64,000 nucleotides of DNA, taken from contig CM028897.1 of NCBI GenBank assembly GCA_016801885.1, positions 20,154,001-20,218,000 of the forward strand, given 5' to 3'. Of this stretch, positions 25,431-36,801 are shown in pieces. Under the pieces are notes generated by a model. The model searched no databases. It was given only the letters and a program-made list of their open reading frames with translations, and had not been told where the DNA came from. Positions within the stretch are counted from its first letter, which is position 1; each line of letters starts with the position of its first letter. The DNA is from Toxotes chatareus (Eukaryota; Chordata; Actinopteri; Toxotidae). The translations under genes were made by a program, and so were the position numbers.

Positions 25431-27522
25431 CTAAACAAGAGCTTTATACGCCGTCAGAGCGAAGGCCAGCAGCGCAGCGCTGATCTTGACGCTCCATGGC
25501 GCTCCACATGTGATCCTGGGGTTTCTACCGAGCAGAGCTTCTATAGCAGCCAGGTTGCTGCAGAGGTTTCTGGAGATACAGCCGAGCTGCAACACATCTT
25601 TGGAGTTTGATGTAGCTGCAGAGGAAGGACATGAGAAAGGAAGGCAGGAAGGATTTGATCAAACTGAGTATGTTCAGTGACATCTAGCATCCAACTGCAA
25701 GGCGCAGTTGACCTGTTAGATGTATAACTAATAACATTATTAAATGCTGCATTGCATTATATATTTGCATTAAAATTGCCTTCTTTCTTCCTTGATTTCT
25801 TTCTTTCTTTCTTCTGGTTAGATTCATTTTTTGGTCCATTTTTCTGACACCTAAATTCACACATGAACATCTGGGGCTACTAAGATTGCTGTGCTAGCAT
25901 AAACATCTGGAGCCACTGTACTATACTAGGACCAATCGGATCACTGCACGGTGGTTTTACTGCAGTAACTCACTGTTGCCACTGAAGCAGCTGTCTTCAG
26001 CTCCCATACAAGACACAGTTGCGTTGCAGGTCCCTGCCGAGCTGTCAGCTGAGCTAGCACAGCCAGGACACTGCTTGCCATTTGGTGCAGGATTAGGAAC
26101 TGGAAAAATATAAGAGGAGGAAATAGAAAAGGAGACAGGATTGTTTGTGCAGGTCTTCACTACATGTTTGAATGAATCTTTAACACCAGTCCTATCATCT
26201 CAGTCATCGTACCTGTGCTTAAGTATGTTGCTGCAGGCTTAAAGGAATAGTTAAACACTTTAGGAAATATATTTATTTACTTTCTCTTAAAGAGTTAGAT
26301 GAGAAGATGGATGCCACTCGCATACCTGAATGGATGAGCATAAAGAATGGACTCAAGGAAACACTTAGCCTTTTGCTGTCCAAAGCCAATAAAATCCACC
26401 CACCAGCACCAGGATTGCCGTTTGCCCCCTCCTTCAAGTCTTTGTGCTAAGCTAGGCTAATTGCATCCTGACACTACCTATAAATGAGCATACGAGAAGC
26501 ATCATTCTTTTCTCAGTCTAATAAAGAAAGTATGCAATGAGGAAATAAGAATATTTTTCGATGTGCTGAACTATAGTGAAAGTTAAGATTAGGATCAAAG
26601 TGAAATGTTTAAACTTGCCCTGGGCCTGGATATGCATGTGCTAAAGGTTTTACAGAAGGGACATTTAGACTGCTTATTGCCTCTTGATAAAAGTAGCAGT
26701 AGTTCTTACGTACAAGCCAGTGTCTGTATGTTGCAGTTGTCGGCGATGCAGCAAAGCTGAGTGTGGGATTCCCGTGCGAAACCTCGGTTCACAGACCATT
26801 CAGTCTCTATGCCGAGAGGAGTGGCGCAGGACAGCAGTGATGAACAAGTTTTGTTGATTGTCCCACTTGGGAGTGTACCAGTAAAAATCACTGGCAGGAG
26901 AAAGAAAAGATGAAGTGAGAAATGAGACAACCGTTCTTGTTACAAAAACTCATTTTATCTCATCACAACAGCATGGAATTGTTGATTTAGTTTGTCAGGT
27001 ACTTCATTCACATGGTTCATGTAAAAGCCTTGGATGTACAGTATGATGAGTTACTGGCACCCACAGGAAGTGACAGTCTTGCAGACTGTACTCGTGGCAG
27101 GACAGTCCTGTGAGGTCGAGTTGAAACATGTTGCGTCTGTACACACATGGCAGCGCAGCGACTCCGCTGAAAAGTGAACAAAATCATTTACAGCGTTCCG
27201 TTCATTTCAGAATATTTACATTTTTAGCTTAAACAGTGACTTAAATGACTCGTATATGATCAAAGTTGCTGATTGATTAATAGTTTCAGTTCTCAGAACT
27301 TTGCATGGTTTAATCCTTCCTAACATTTAGGCCCATTTGCACATTTTTTTTTTCCTGCTTTCTGGAAAAAAACAAATACTCCAAATATGTAGGATACATC
27401 AAATAAACACAGAAATAAATAGTGTTGATACAAAAGTATCAGACAAATCTCAAGCTCAGGGAAGGTCAGTTACCTGTGTAGAGCACAGCCCAGGTCAGAC
27501 AGGCAGTCAGCAGCAGCTTCAT
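25431..27522 (-). CDS. Two-domain Ly6/uPAR (three-finger) protein, PLA2-inhibitor-like, 5 exons, 212 aa
   Basis: Coding exons in order: 27474-27522, 27065-27166, 26714-26890, 25974-26099, 25431-25615. Each junction is phase 1 and the total is 639 nt. Residues 1-17 form a signal peptide (MKLLLTACLTWAVLYTA). Domain 1 (about 18-109) has SLRCHVCTDATC and ends with the three-finger hallmark LCCIADNCN (C97, C98, C103). Domain 2 (about 110-190) has KQCPGCASS and Cys-rich spacing through LGCISRNLC. The end (SAALLAFALTAYKALV) is hydrophobic, so a GPI-anchor signal or short membrane tail is possible. This double-domain layout fits fish 'phospholipase A2 inhibitor and Ly6/PLAUR domain' proteins; the ligand is unknown. 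Two donors were chosen for frame (TTCCT|GTGGGT, GCTT|GTACGT) over nearby alternatives that break the cysteine pattern, so these boundaries are inferred. A TATA box lies 54 bp upstream. Confidence 0.82.
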
Positions 27523-27575
27523 GTCTGATGGAGGTCAGTAGGTGGTTGGGTGTTTCGAGGCAGAAATTGCCACAG

Positions 27576-27583
27576 CTTATATA
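27576..27583 (-). promoter_or_regulatory. TATA box of the Ly6-like gene
   Basis: The minus strand reads GTATATAAGC with the core TATATAAG about 54 bp upstream of the ATG. Initiation some 30 bp downstream would leave a 5' UTR of only about 25 nt. Confidence 0.65.
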
Positions 27584-30500
27584 CAGCTGTGAAGTGATGC
27601 AGAACCACAACAGGTGCACAAGATGCTTCCTGATGGGCTGATCTCCTTATCAATTTCTTCTAATTCAGAAACATACCTGGAAGGAACCTGAACACAGACA
27701 GATATCAGCTCTTTCAGCCGTGTAACCAGTTTAACTGCTGTATATCTGATCATTAGTTTTCTAGTTCTCTTTCCTCTTTAACCCAACATGTTAGTGCAGC
27801 CAAAACTCTTGCAGTGAGCTTTAAATGAGGTTGCTATGAATAAAAGTCAATGAACAAGCAGTGTGTCTCTGGACAATCTAATTATTATGAATTACTTCAG
27901 TTACTGTTGGTTTTCACACTGTGGTGCAATTGACGCCTTTGAGATGAAGTAAATGTGATTCAGAGTTTAAATCTGAGGCCGATCTCACAGCAGGGATGCC
28001 ATGTCTGTGACCTGCACATACCCATCATGCCTTTGACTTTCGTCTTTCGTGTGATGCAGGTGTACAGCTCCGTAATGATTCTCGGAGTTTCTGTCAGCAT
28101 TTCTTGATAAGCTCTCTTTTAACACCATCTTCGAACATGTAGAACTGTTCTGCCGCAAACTCATGTCCTCTTCAGACCGACAGTAGGACAAAAACACAAT
28201 GCATTTGAGGTTGGTGAACAGGTCAGCACAGATCTGCTTTCTGCTGTTCTTGTTGGCCAGGGTCGTGGTGGAAGGAGGCTAAACAGGAGTAGGACAAATG
28301 TCGCTCTTGCCCCAGCCACATCCTTCTAGTCATCCTGGATGGTCCAAAGGTGTTCTGAGGCCAAATGGTACATTTAATCACTCCAACAAAAGAGCAGTGT
28401 CTAAACTCCAAGCTCCTCAGCTGGTCCTGAAAGCTGAACCCAGCCATCCTGAGAAGGTGACTCACTTCTGATGATTATATTGGTTTCCTCTCTCTTTCAG
28501 TAACCAAAGCTCATGACCATTGGTGGATTCTCTCAATCCAGTCAGTCTGTCGATATTCCGGTCCATCTTACATAAGCAGGGAACGAGACCGTCTCAGAGC
28601 TGACTGTAAAGTGTCCCCAGGTCGTGGCCTGGTGAATACAAGTGCAGCCATTCCCTCCTGGGATTATCAAGCCTGACACCTTCCTCCATCCCTCTCCTGC
28701 ACCCATTAAACCCTGGTGGACCCCAATGCCCACTGATAATGTGTTGGAGGATACACGCCCATCTGGGCTGAGAGTATACTACACAAAATCTGCCTGACAA
28801 TAGCCAAACAGACACATAAAATGAGCCCTTTGTTTTAACTGAGGGAGGAACTTAAGTAAGAATCACTTAAATCATTTTGTAAAAATGAAAGTACACAGAA
28901 CGTGCACGCTGTGCGCTCAGACAGTACAAACACACGTGGACAGCACACTACAGATATCTGATGGCATCACTGACTGAGCTTAATGATGGTAAATGATAAA
29001 GAAGCAACAGATCAGATTCAGACAGGTGGTGAAACTGCATTCCACTGCTGCGATCTGTGCACGAACATGTCATTAAGCATCCGCAGGAACTCAGGAGTTC
29101 ATGAATATTTTCATCACTTTAAACAGTAAAAGCACAGATGAGTGACAGGGAATGTCACTGTTTTTTTTTGTTCCTGCTCAGCAAGATCAAGATAAATGTT
29201 GTTTTTCTTATGAATGTATAGTATGTGGTCGAAACCAGTTTTTGCTGTACTTGGATGTCTGTGCGATCATGTCTGTGTGTGCATTTGTCTGGTCAGTTGA
29301 AAGAATACTTTCTAAGAAAGAGGGATAAAACAAACAGACAATGCCTCAGACGTAGAAATGTAGAAAACCGGTGGGGAAGTGTGCTGTCTGTCAAACACAC
29401 AACATACGAGACAGGCCAAAATACAGTCGCTGTGTTCAGAGGTGCCAAGCATTTCAACCTTCTTCAAATATAACACTTAATGAATTTAAAGTGACAGTCC
29501 ATTTTTTTCCCCCCCAGACTACATTTGTCACACGAAAAACTTTTCTCTCTTAAATTAAATTTGCTTTTCGATCCAGCTCCTTTATTTTCTTTGGATGTAC
29601 ATGCCTCACACTGTGTTTTGCCCAGTGTCAGAGACCTAATGGTCTTGTTTCATTCTTCTTGATGTTGCTGTTGTTGTAGTAAGGCAGGTTCCAGATTTGT
29701 ATTCACTTTGATGAACTGGGTGCTTTCAAAGGACAGCTGCCCGGAAAGCAATGTATGTGGTTTCTTTACAAAAACGTCCATTTATGAATCCCCTACATGT
29801 GTTTGTACTGGGAGGAGTGTCTCATTTGTCAAAGCAGTGCACTCACTTAAAGCCTCCATAACATTATTAGGCAGGGAGATGTCAGGTATCAGGGAGAACA
29901 CAGTCTTTAAAAAGTTTGGATACTTAAAAGTAGGTGTATAAACTCCACTTCTACAAATAGCATGGGCCCTCCATGGACCCGCCTCGCCTTGGTACACAGG
30001 GATGAAGACTGCTCTTTTGATATACATAATAAAGTTGGTTATAAACACATTTTTTCCACATCGGAAATAATATATGCCAAAGAGCTGGCTGCCTGCCACA
30101 ATAAAATCCCAAAGCTTCATAATGTTTTGCAGACATCCGAACAAAAGTGTGACATGACTCCAGAAACTAGAAGAACATTAACACGACAAGGCCAAAGAAA
30201 CAACAGCAACATTAATGTGATCATCCCGTTGAACAGTCCTCCCTTAAAAACTTCAATCAATCAATAAATCAATCGATAAAAATAGGAGGCCAAGACTGTA
30301 AGACTCACTCGCTGTGAGTCAGTTACAGGAATTGTCAAAAATAATAGATTGTTTGTTGATGTCTTTGAAACACCTCACATGTGTAGACTGAGTTACATTG
30401 TGAGCTATAGAGAACATAGGAAGTGCGCCAAACAGAGAGGTTAAAACTGCTCCCCCTGCTGTGCAACATGGGAATGAACAGCAGGAACAGAACAACACAA

Positions 30501-31254
30501 TGTGTTCACAGGAGTTAAACTGTTTTATCTGTTACCTGTTGTTTTCAGCGGTATAGTATTACGTGTGTGTTCCTTCCGTGACCACTACCTTTATAGACAT
30601 ATTAATATATTTATTAAAATACAAAAAAAAAACATAATATGTAACTGTGGACAGCTAGCCAGTCAGTCAGGTTAAGTTGTAAACAGACCCCCGGGTTAGC
30701 CAAACTTTTTTTTGGAAGAGAAAAACAAACAGTAAAATTGCTACACAAGCGATATGTTGTAAACACTCACCACAGTGTACAGAAGCACAACCTGTGATTT
30801 TCCTCTCTCAAAGAAAGTAAACAACGTTATTTTGAGCAGACGTAAATTCATGATGATTATTCCTAATAATTACACAACATAATAATGAAGTAATTCATGC
30901 ATCACAATGAGGAACAGCACCAACATTGTGGTTAATACAAACTATTGTATGAGCTGGCAGGCTTTATTAGGAATACCTGTACACCTGCCTGTTCATGCAT
31001 TTAGCCGCGTGGTACATCCAAAGTGTGGCTTCATGTATATGTGGTGATACCTGCGGAGGGGGTGGGCTTCAGGACATGGAGGGCAAACTGATCCTTCCTA
31101 CCTCAAAGCCAACACTCACAGGAGTCTGGATCATCATCCAGTGCAGACCTGGACACTGTGAAGGCAGAGGTGGGTAGGTAAAAGAGTAAATAACATCTCA
31201 ACTTTCATGTTAACACTGAGTAACAGTCACAATTTGTAACAGCTACACAATAAG
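27584..31254. other. Intergenic stretch, no recognised gene
   Basis: Minus-strand frames at 27985-28197, 28223-28465 and 28542-28815 and one of 120 codons at 29782-30144 are open, but I recognise no family in them. The last begins MKLWDFIVAGSQLFG after an upstream Met and has no obvious splice partners. A copy of a dispersed motif (tttattaggaatacctgtac) lies at about 30963-30985 and is related to the start of the element at 59279. Confidence 0.4.
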
Positions 31255-31257
31255 AGA

Positions 31258-31455
31258 CTGCATGTTTGTGTATACATTCACCCATTCACACAGCACTTTT
31301 TACTCTTTACAAAACACATTTTAAACTAACACACACACACATTCACACAGTGATGGGCACATCAGGGGCAATTTGGGGTTCAGTATCTTGCCCAAGGACA
31401 CTTCGACACGTGGACCAGAGGAGCTGGGGATCGAACCACCGACCTTCTGATTTGA
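31258..31455 (-). mobile_element. tRNA-derived SINE, unit A
   Basis: The minus strand carries a B box (GGTTCGATCCC, plus 31427-31437) followed by CAGCTCCTCTGGTCCACGTG and a body rich in TG towards 31258. This is a common fish SINE layout. The far end lies within a few bases of the duplication breakpoint. Confidence 0.65.
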
Positions 31456-32154
31456 TTTTCTCAAGATGGAGGAGCCCAAGATCCCAGGTCATCTATGCCT
31501 TGAAATCAAAGGTAACAGGAGGTGATGATTTCACAGCTGGGGGAAAAAAAAAAGATATCCCTGTAAATCATCTGGCTGGTCATCTGAACCTGACTCAGCA
31601 CTGTCACACGGATAAACCTGATCTACACAAACTGACTTCCCTTACATATAGAATGCACAGGGTTAATATGTAGTTCAGCGTCCTTAACCTCCACATCACC
31701 ATCCTTCTGAAGGGAAGCCATCGTGGGACAGCTCACTGTCTAACAGTCCATCTGTCCACTGTTGATGGCCATATCAGTATCAAACTGTCACTTAATTTTA
31801 CCTTGACCTTTAAGTCTGTCCTGTTTTAGATGTAAGAGAGGTATTGCACACATTGTTTATCACAGATATGCTGTTGAGAAAAGTTTTAAACATCATAGGG
31901 TGCTGAAGAGACTGACCCACCTCTCTTGTAAACTGACTTCAATTCAAATTAAAGTGAGGAGGCTTTCAAAAAGTAATGCCATGAAAGTTTTTATTTATCA
32001 ATTTACTTCCTACAAGGCGCAACAAAGATGAAAAAGGAAAAAAAGGAGCAGCAGTCCTCTTATTCAAACAATAAATCCCACTGAATACCTGCTCTTAGTT
32101 TCAGCTTTGGGTTTTGCCTGTGCAGATTTCATTCACAGGTTAAAAGGTGTTACC

Positions 32155-32282
32155 AACATGAAGACCGCAGAGCTGTCTATGAGAGAAAAGCAAGCCATTT
32201 TGAAGCTGAGAGAAGATGGAAAGTCAGTCAGAGCCAGAACAACCATTTGGAATGTCCCGAAGAAGATCATCACCTGGTGACA
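32155..32282 (+). mobile_element. Tc1-like N-terminal (HTH) fragment, unit A
   Basis: The plus strand reads MKTAELSMREKQAILKLRED and then GKSVRARTTIWNVPKKI, matching the paired-like helix-turn-helix start of Tc1-like transposases, before a stop (TGA at 32278-32280). It is duplicated at about 34100-34227. Confidence 0.6.
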
Positions 32283-32491
32283 TCATCATGGTAAATGGAC
32301 TGTATATAAGGCCATCTTCACCTGGTGACATCATCAAAGGCAACAGGAAGTGATGACCATCTTCACCTGTGACATCACTTTCTGTTATGATGTCACCAGG
32401 TCAAGATGTTCAGATGTTTACAAATACAGGGGTAATGATACTCAGACCGAGTTGTAAAATTCAGTAAAGATACTTTAGAGACCTGAGAGAC

Positions 32492-33616
32492 ATGAGGGTC
32501 AATCACCAAAACGCCGCCCACGTGAGTTGTGTCTCAAAAGACAGAACAACTCATTTCACAGCACAGAAATACAGTTCTCCCTCTAGAAATCTGCTCAGAG
32601 ACAACCCCATTATCAGCAGTGAGGTTGGGGAACAACAACTAAAAATAACGAGAGAATGCAGAAAACACATTGACAAAGACAACGAGGCTCTGGCTCAGCT
32701 CAGAAAAAGAACGCAAGAGCTAGAGAAAGAGAAAAACCTCAGGCATGAAGAGCTAGCTACGTTCATAGCAAAAGAAGAATGTAGAAAGGAAAAGGAGAGA
32801 CGCCATCAGCAGAAGCTTGAAAGCCTCGCTCTCGCGGAGTCCTATAAGAGGGAAATAGACGAAAAGGAACTTCGCAAGAAAGAGAAGAGACGAGAGCCGC
32901 CAAAATGTTCCATATTCTTCAAGACACTTGATGAACAGGAAAAAAAAGAGATAAGACGAGAGGCAGAAGAAAACGTTATATTGCAGAAAAAGATTCTTGC
33001 AAAACATTTAAATATCTGCAGAGGGACGCTCAACACACAAGAGCAGATACATCCTTTAAAAGAAGAGGAGCAGAAACCCAAACCTATTCAGCTCCAAAAA
33101 GAGGAGATGCTGCGGCAGCAAAAGCCTGACAAAGCAGAACGCCTCAGAATACAAGAAATTAACAAGGACATAGTCAGGGACAAATTGGCAGCCATAGAGA
33201 AGACTGCATGTTTGTGTATACATTCACCCATTCACACAGCACTTTTTACTCTTTACAAAACACATTTTAAACTAACACACACACACATTCACACAGTGAT
33301 GGGCACATCAGGGGCAATTTGGGGTTCAGTATCTTGCCCAAGGACACTTCGACACGTGGACCAGAGGAGCTGGGGATCGAACCACCGACCTTCTGATTTG
33401 ATTTTCTCAAGATGGAGGAGCCCAAGATCCCAGGTCATCTATGCCTTGAAATCAAAGGTAACAGGAGGTGATGATTTCACAGCTGGGGAAAAAAAAGATA
33501 TCCCTGTAAATCATCTGGCTGGTCATCTGAACCTGACTCAGCACTGTCACACGGATAAACCTGATCTACACAAACTGACTTCCCTTACATATAGAATGCA
33601 CAGGGTTAATATGTAG
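32492..33616 (+). CDS. Chimeric frame: TPH-family ciliary coiled-coil N-terminus fused to antisense SINE
   Basis: An uninterrupted 374-codon frame. Residues 1-237 are charged coiled coil (RKRTQELEKEKNLRHEEL, AKEECRKEKERRHQQKLE) like the trichohyalin-plectin-homology ciliary proteins, with CFAP210/CCDC173 my best guess. At residue 238, exactly at the duplication junction (33200-33203), the reading passes into antisense SINE and flanking sequence (TACLCIHSPIHTALF...) and continues 137 codons to TAG. The gene part therefore lacks its C-terminal half, still seen in unit B. There are no introns, suggesting an old retrocopy or a single-exon gene. Whether it is expressed is unknown. The frame before the junction is intact where unit B is broken. 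Confidence 0.5.
   Translation: MRVNHQNAAHVSCVSKDRTTHFTAQKYSSPSRNLLRDNPIISSEVGEQQLKITRECRKHIDKDNEALAQLRKRTQELEKEKNLRHEELATFIAKEECRKEKERRHQQKLESLALAESYKREIDEKELRKKEKRREPPKCSIFFKTLDEQEKKEIRREAEENVILQKKILAKHLNICRGTLNTQEQIHPLKEEEQKPKPIQLQKEEMLRQQKPDKAERLRIQEINKDIVRDKLAAIEKTACLCIHSPIHTALFTLYKTHFKLTHTHIHTVMGTSGAIWGSVSCPRTLRHVDQRSWGSNHRPSDLIFSRWRSPRSQVIYALKSKVTGGDDFTAGEKKDIPVNHLAGHLNLTQHCHTDKPDLHKLTSLTYRMHRVNM
33204..33400 (-). mobile_element. tRNA-derived SINE, unit B
   Basis: Second copy of the SINE at 31258-31455, with the B box complement at 33373-33383. It lies immediately after the truncated coding sequence of unit A and supplies the 3' part of the chimeric frame. Confidence 0.65.
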
Positions 33617-34099
33617 TTCAGCGTCCTTAACCTCCACATCACCATCCTTCTGAAGGGAAGCCATCGTGGGACAGCTCACTGTCTAACAGTCCATCTGTCC
33701 ACTGTTGATGGCCATATCAGTATCAAACTGTCACTTAATTTTACCTTGACCTTTAAGTCTGTCCTGTTTTAGATGTAAGAGAGGTATTGCACACATTGTT
33801 TATCACAGATATGCTGTTGAGAAAAGTTTTAAACATCATAGGGTGCTGAAGAGACTGACCCACCTCTCTTGTAAACTGACTTCAATTCAAATTAAAGTGA
33901 GGAGGCTTTCAAAAAGTAATGCCATGAAAGTTTTTATTTATCAATTTACTTCCTACAAGGTAAACAAAGATGAAAAAGGAAAAAAAGGAGCAGCAGTCCT
34001 CTTATTCAAACAATAAATCCCACTGAATACCTGCTCTTAGTTTCAGCTTTGGGTTTTGCCTGTGCAGATTTCATTCACAGGTTAAAAGGTGTTACCAAC

Positions 34100-34227
34100 A
34101 TGAAGACCGCAGAGCTGTCTATGAGAGAAAAGCAAGCCATTTTGAAGCTGAGAGAAGATGGAAAGTCAGTCAGAGCCAGAACAACCATTTGGAATGTCCC
34201 GAAGAAGATCATCACCTGGTGACATCA
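34100..34227 (+). mobile_element. Tc1-like N-terminal (HTH) fragment, unit B
   Basis: Copy of the unit A fragment (MKTAELSMREKQAILKLRED), carried by the tandem duplication. Confidence 0.6.
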
Positions 34228-34433
34228 TCATGGTAAATGGACTGTATATAAGGCCATCTTCACCTGGTGACATCATCAAAGGCAACAGGAAGTGATGACC
34301 ATCTTCACCTGTGACATCACTTTCTGTTATGATGTCACCAGGTCAAGATGTTCAGATGTTTACAAATACAGGGGTAATGATACTCAGACCGAGTTGTAAA
34401 ATTCAGTAAAGATACTTTAGAGACCTGAGAGAC

Positions 34434-35824
34434 ATGAGGGGTCAATCACCAAACGCCGCCCACGTGAGTTGTGTCTCAAAAGACAGAACAACTCATTTCA
34501 CAGCACAGAAATACAGTTCTCCCTCTAGAAATCTGCTCAGAGACAACCCCATTATCAGCAGTGAGGTTGGGGAACAACAACTAAAAATAACGAGAGAATG
34601 CAGAAAACACATTGACAAAGACAACGAGGCTCTGGCTCAGCTCAGAAAAAGAACGCAAGAGCTAGAGAAAGAGAAAAACCTCAGGCATGAAGAGCTAGCT
34701 ACGTTCATAGCAAAAGAAGAATGTAGAAAGGAAAAGGAGAGACGCCATCAGCAGAAGCTTGAAAGCCTCGCTCTCGCGGAGTCCTATAAGAGGAAATAGA
34801 CGAAAAGGAACTTCTTCAAGAAAGAGAAGAGACGAGAGCCATAAAATGTTCCATATTCTTCAAGACACTTGATGAACAGGAAAAAAAAGAGATAAGACGA
34901 GAGGCAGAAGAAAACGTTATATTGCAGAAAAAGATTCTTGCAAAACATTTAAATATCTGCAGAGGGACGCTCAACACACAAGAGCAGATACATCCTTTAA
35001 AAGAAGAGGAGCAGAAACCCAAACCTATTCAGCTCCAAAAAGAGGAGATGCTGCGGCAGCAAAAGCCTGACAAAGCAGAACGCCTCAGAATACAAGAAAT
35101 TAACAAGGACATAGTCAGGGACAAATTGGCAGCCATAGAGAAGGAGAAGGCTGATTCTAGAGTTCTGTCGGCGCAGAAGAGATTTGCCCAGGACTCAGAA
35201 AAGATGGCTGAACACTATAAACAGGAGAGGGAGAAGGAGGAGAAGAAGGCTGCCTCGTTACGAAGTATCACTATTCACAGACTATATAAAAGAAGAGAAG
35301 ACGAGCAGAAGAAAGAGGCTGAGCTACAGAGCCGCCAGGCCTGGCTTCGCACTCAGAATGAAGTTGACAGGTTGCTTTATGAAAATGAAAAAATGAAGGC
35401 TAGGAAGAAGAGGGAGGAGTGTATTGAACTTATAAATTATAATCTAGCCATGGCAGCTGATAAAAAGGAACAGAGCAAAAATAACCTGAGGTCAGCCGGC
35501 CTCACACCCATCAACCCCCTCCCACCCGAATGTGACCTCACACCCATCGAATCCTGCCTCGCGCCCATCGTCCTCCCCCCACCCACATATAACCTCCCAG
35601 CCAAAACCCACCTCACACCCATCAACCCCCTCCCACCCGAATGTGACCTCACACCCATCGAATCCTGCCTCGCGCCCATCGTCCTCCCCCCACCCACATA
35701 TAACCTCCCAGCCAAAACCCACCTCCCACCCAAATCCCACCTCACACCCACATTTGGCCTCATACCCGTCACCCCCCTCCCACCCATGAGAAATGCAGGA
35801 AGGCAGAGTTCCAAAAGAACATGA
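34434..35824 (+). pseudogene. TPH-family (CFAP210-like) coiled-coil gene copy with intact 3' end but frameshifts
   Basis: Counterpart of 32492-33202 that keeps the original 3' half. The frame opens at 34434 and hits a stop near 34797, because gagggaaat of unit A is gaggaaat here. Two further indels follow (near 34815, cttcgcaag to cttcttcaag; near 34843, gccgccaaaa to gccataaaa), and the frame resumes through 34922-35824. The 3' part reads coiled coil (KKAASLRSITIHRLYKRRED, EVDRLLYENEKMKARKKREE) as in CFAP210/CCDC173 proteins of ciliary doublet microtubules, then a Pro-rich tail of two 37-residue repeats ending RQSSKRT. An undamaged gene would encode about 463 residues. Sequencing error at the three indels is possible but would need three errors within 60 bp. 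Confidence 0.55.
35501..35722 (+). repeat. Two 111-bp tandem repeats (37 codons each)
   Basis: Copies 35501-35611 and 35612-35722 are essentially identical, encoding TPINPLPPECDLTPIESCLA and then PIVLPPPTYNLPAKT twice. A third partial unit (ctcccacccaaatcccac) follows. The period is a multiple of three and the sequence is C-rich on the plus strand, so several frames on both strands stay open. These other frames are not genes. Confidence 0.9.
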
Positions 35825-36439
35825 TCTGGACCAGTCCTGCCCTTTCCTGCCCCCCCAAATAAAAATCCCCATGTGTGGGTTTACTCCAGGTGCTCTGGTT
35901 CCCACAATTGCCCCCCCAACCCCCAAATTAAAAAAAAATAAACCCCCCCCAAAAAAACCCCAAAATGTCTGGACTTACATTAATGTGTCAATGGTCTCTA
36001 ATATTGTCATGAAAACACAACACAACATATCTTGTTATACACACACTGTGTCCGTGTCACATTCAGTCAGTCAGACTTAATTTGTATGGCACTTTTCAAA
36101 TACATTGTACCCATGATACCAACATGCACACACAGACACACATACCTAACAGCCATCAATAATCACAGTGTAAAAGAAAATTAAAGGACTCAATACAAAC
36201 AGGAACTGAGGAAACATTATCGTGAATCTCATGGATTTGCAATGAGGAAACACCAGAGGTAGGATAAAAAGTCAGAAAAGCTAAATAACATAAAAGAAAA
36301 ATGATAAGAAAAATGCTAAAAGAGAAAATCTGCTTAAGTGAGTAAAAGCTGAAATCCAGAAACTGAATAAAAAAAAATAAAAGGATAAACCCAGTAATAA
36401 AACAAAAAAAAAACAAAACAAATTAACTTCAATTAAAAG

Positions 36440-36801
36440 CTAGATTAAAGAGGTCGGTCTAGAGTATGGTGATGGAGGTGAGGATGGACTCCATGATGGA
36501 GGTATAGAAGTGTACCATCACTGACCTTGGCAGGTTGAACTTCTTCAGCTGCCGGAGGAAGTACATCCTCTGGTGGGCTGATGTTCAACTCCCACTTGAG
36601 GTCCTGGGTGATGAGGGTTCCCAGGAAGGTGAAGGACTCCACCCTGTTGACTGAGGAGTCACTCAGGATGATGGGGGCAGGAGGGGCTGGGTTCTTCCTA
36701 AAGTCTACAGCCATCTCCACTGTCTTCGCCTTGTTCAGCTCCAGGTTGTTTTTGGAGCACCAAGTCACCAGGTGGTCAATCTCCCACCTGGACTGGGTCA
36801 A
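36440..36801 (-). mobile_element. LINE (non-LTR retrotransposon) reverse-transcriptase fragment
   Basis: The minus strand reads HLVTWCSKNNLELNKAKTVE, then MAVDFRKNP and VESFTFLGTLITQDLKW, the typical end of the reverse-transcriptase domain of fish non-LTR elements (NNLELN...KTVEMIVDFR, FLGT.I..DLKW). Further frames are shifted after LKW. It is truncated at both ends and dead. Confidence 0.8.

Larger units (their letters stand above)
31255..35143. repeat. Tandem duplication, two units of about 1.94 kb
   Basis: Unit A (31255-33200) and unit B (33201-35143) both start agactgcatgtttgtgtata and end gcagccatagagaag. Units differ by scattered one-base indels. Each contains, in order, an antisense SINE, a Tc1-like HTH remnant and the 5' part of a coiled-coil coding sequence. 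The breakpoint joins coding sequence directly to the SINE tail with only about two bases of shared sequence. Confidence 0.93.

Noticed and set aside
29782..30144. Minus-strand frame of 120 codons
   Set aside because: No recognisable domain, no splice partners and no repeat signature. Kept only as a remark in the intergenic entry.
35501..35722. Possible CRISPR-like or satellite array
   Set aside because: Only two contiguous units without unique spacers, in a vertebrate coding context.
35437..35926. Long minus-strand and alternative plus frames over the Pro-rich repeat
   Set aside because: They stay open because the 111-bp repeat is a multiple of three and C-rich on the plus strand. Shadows of the coding frame.
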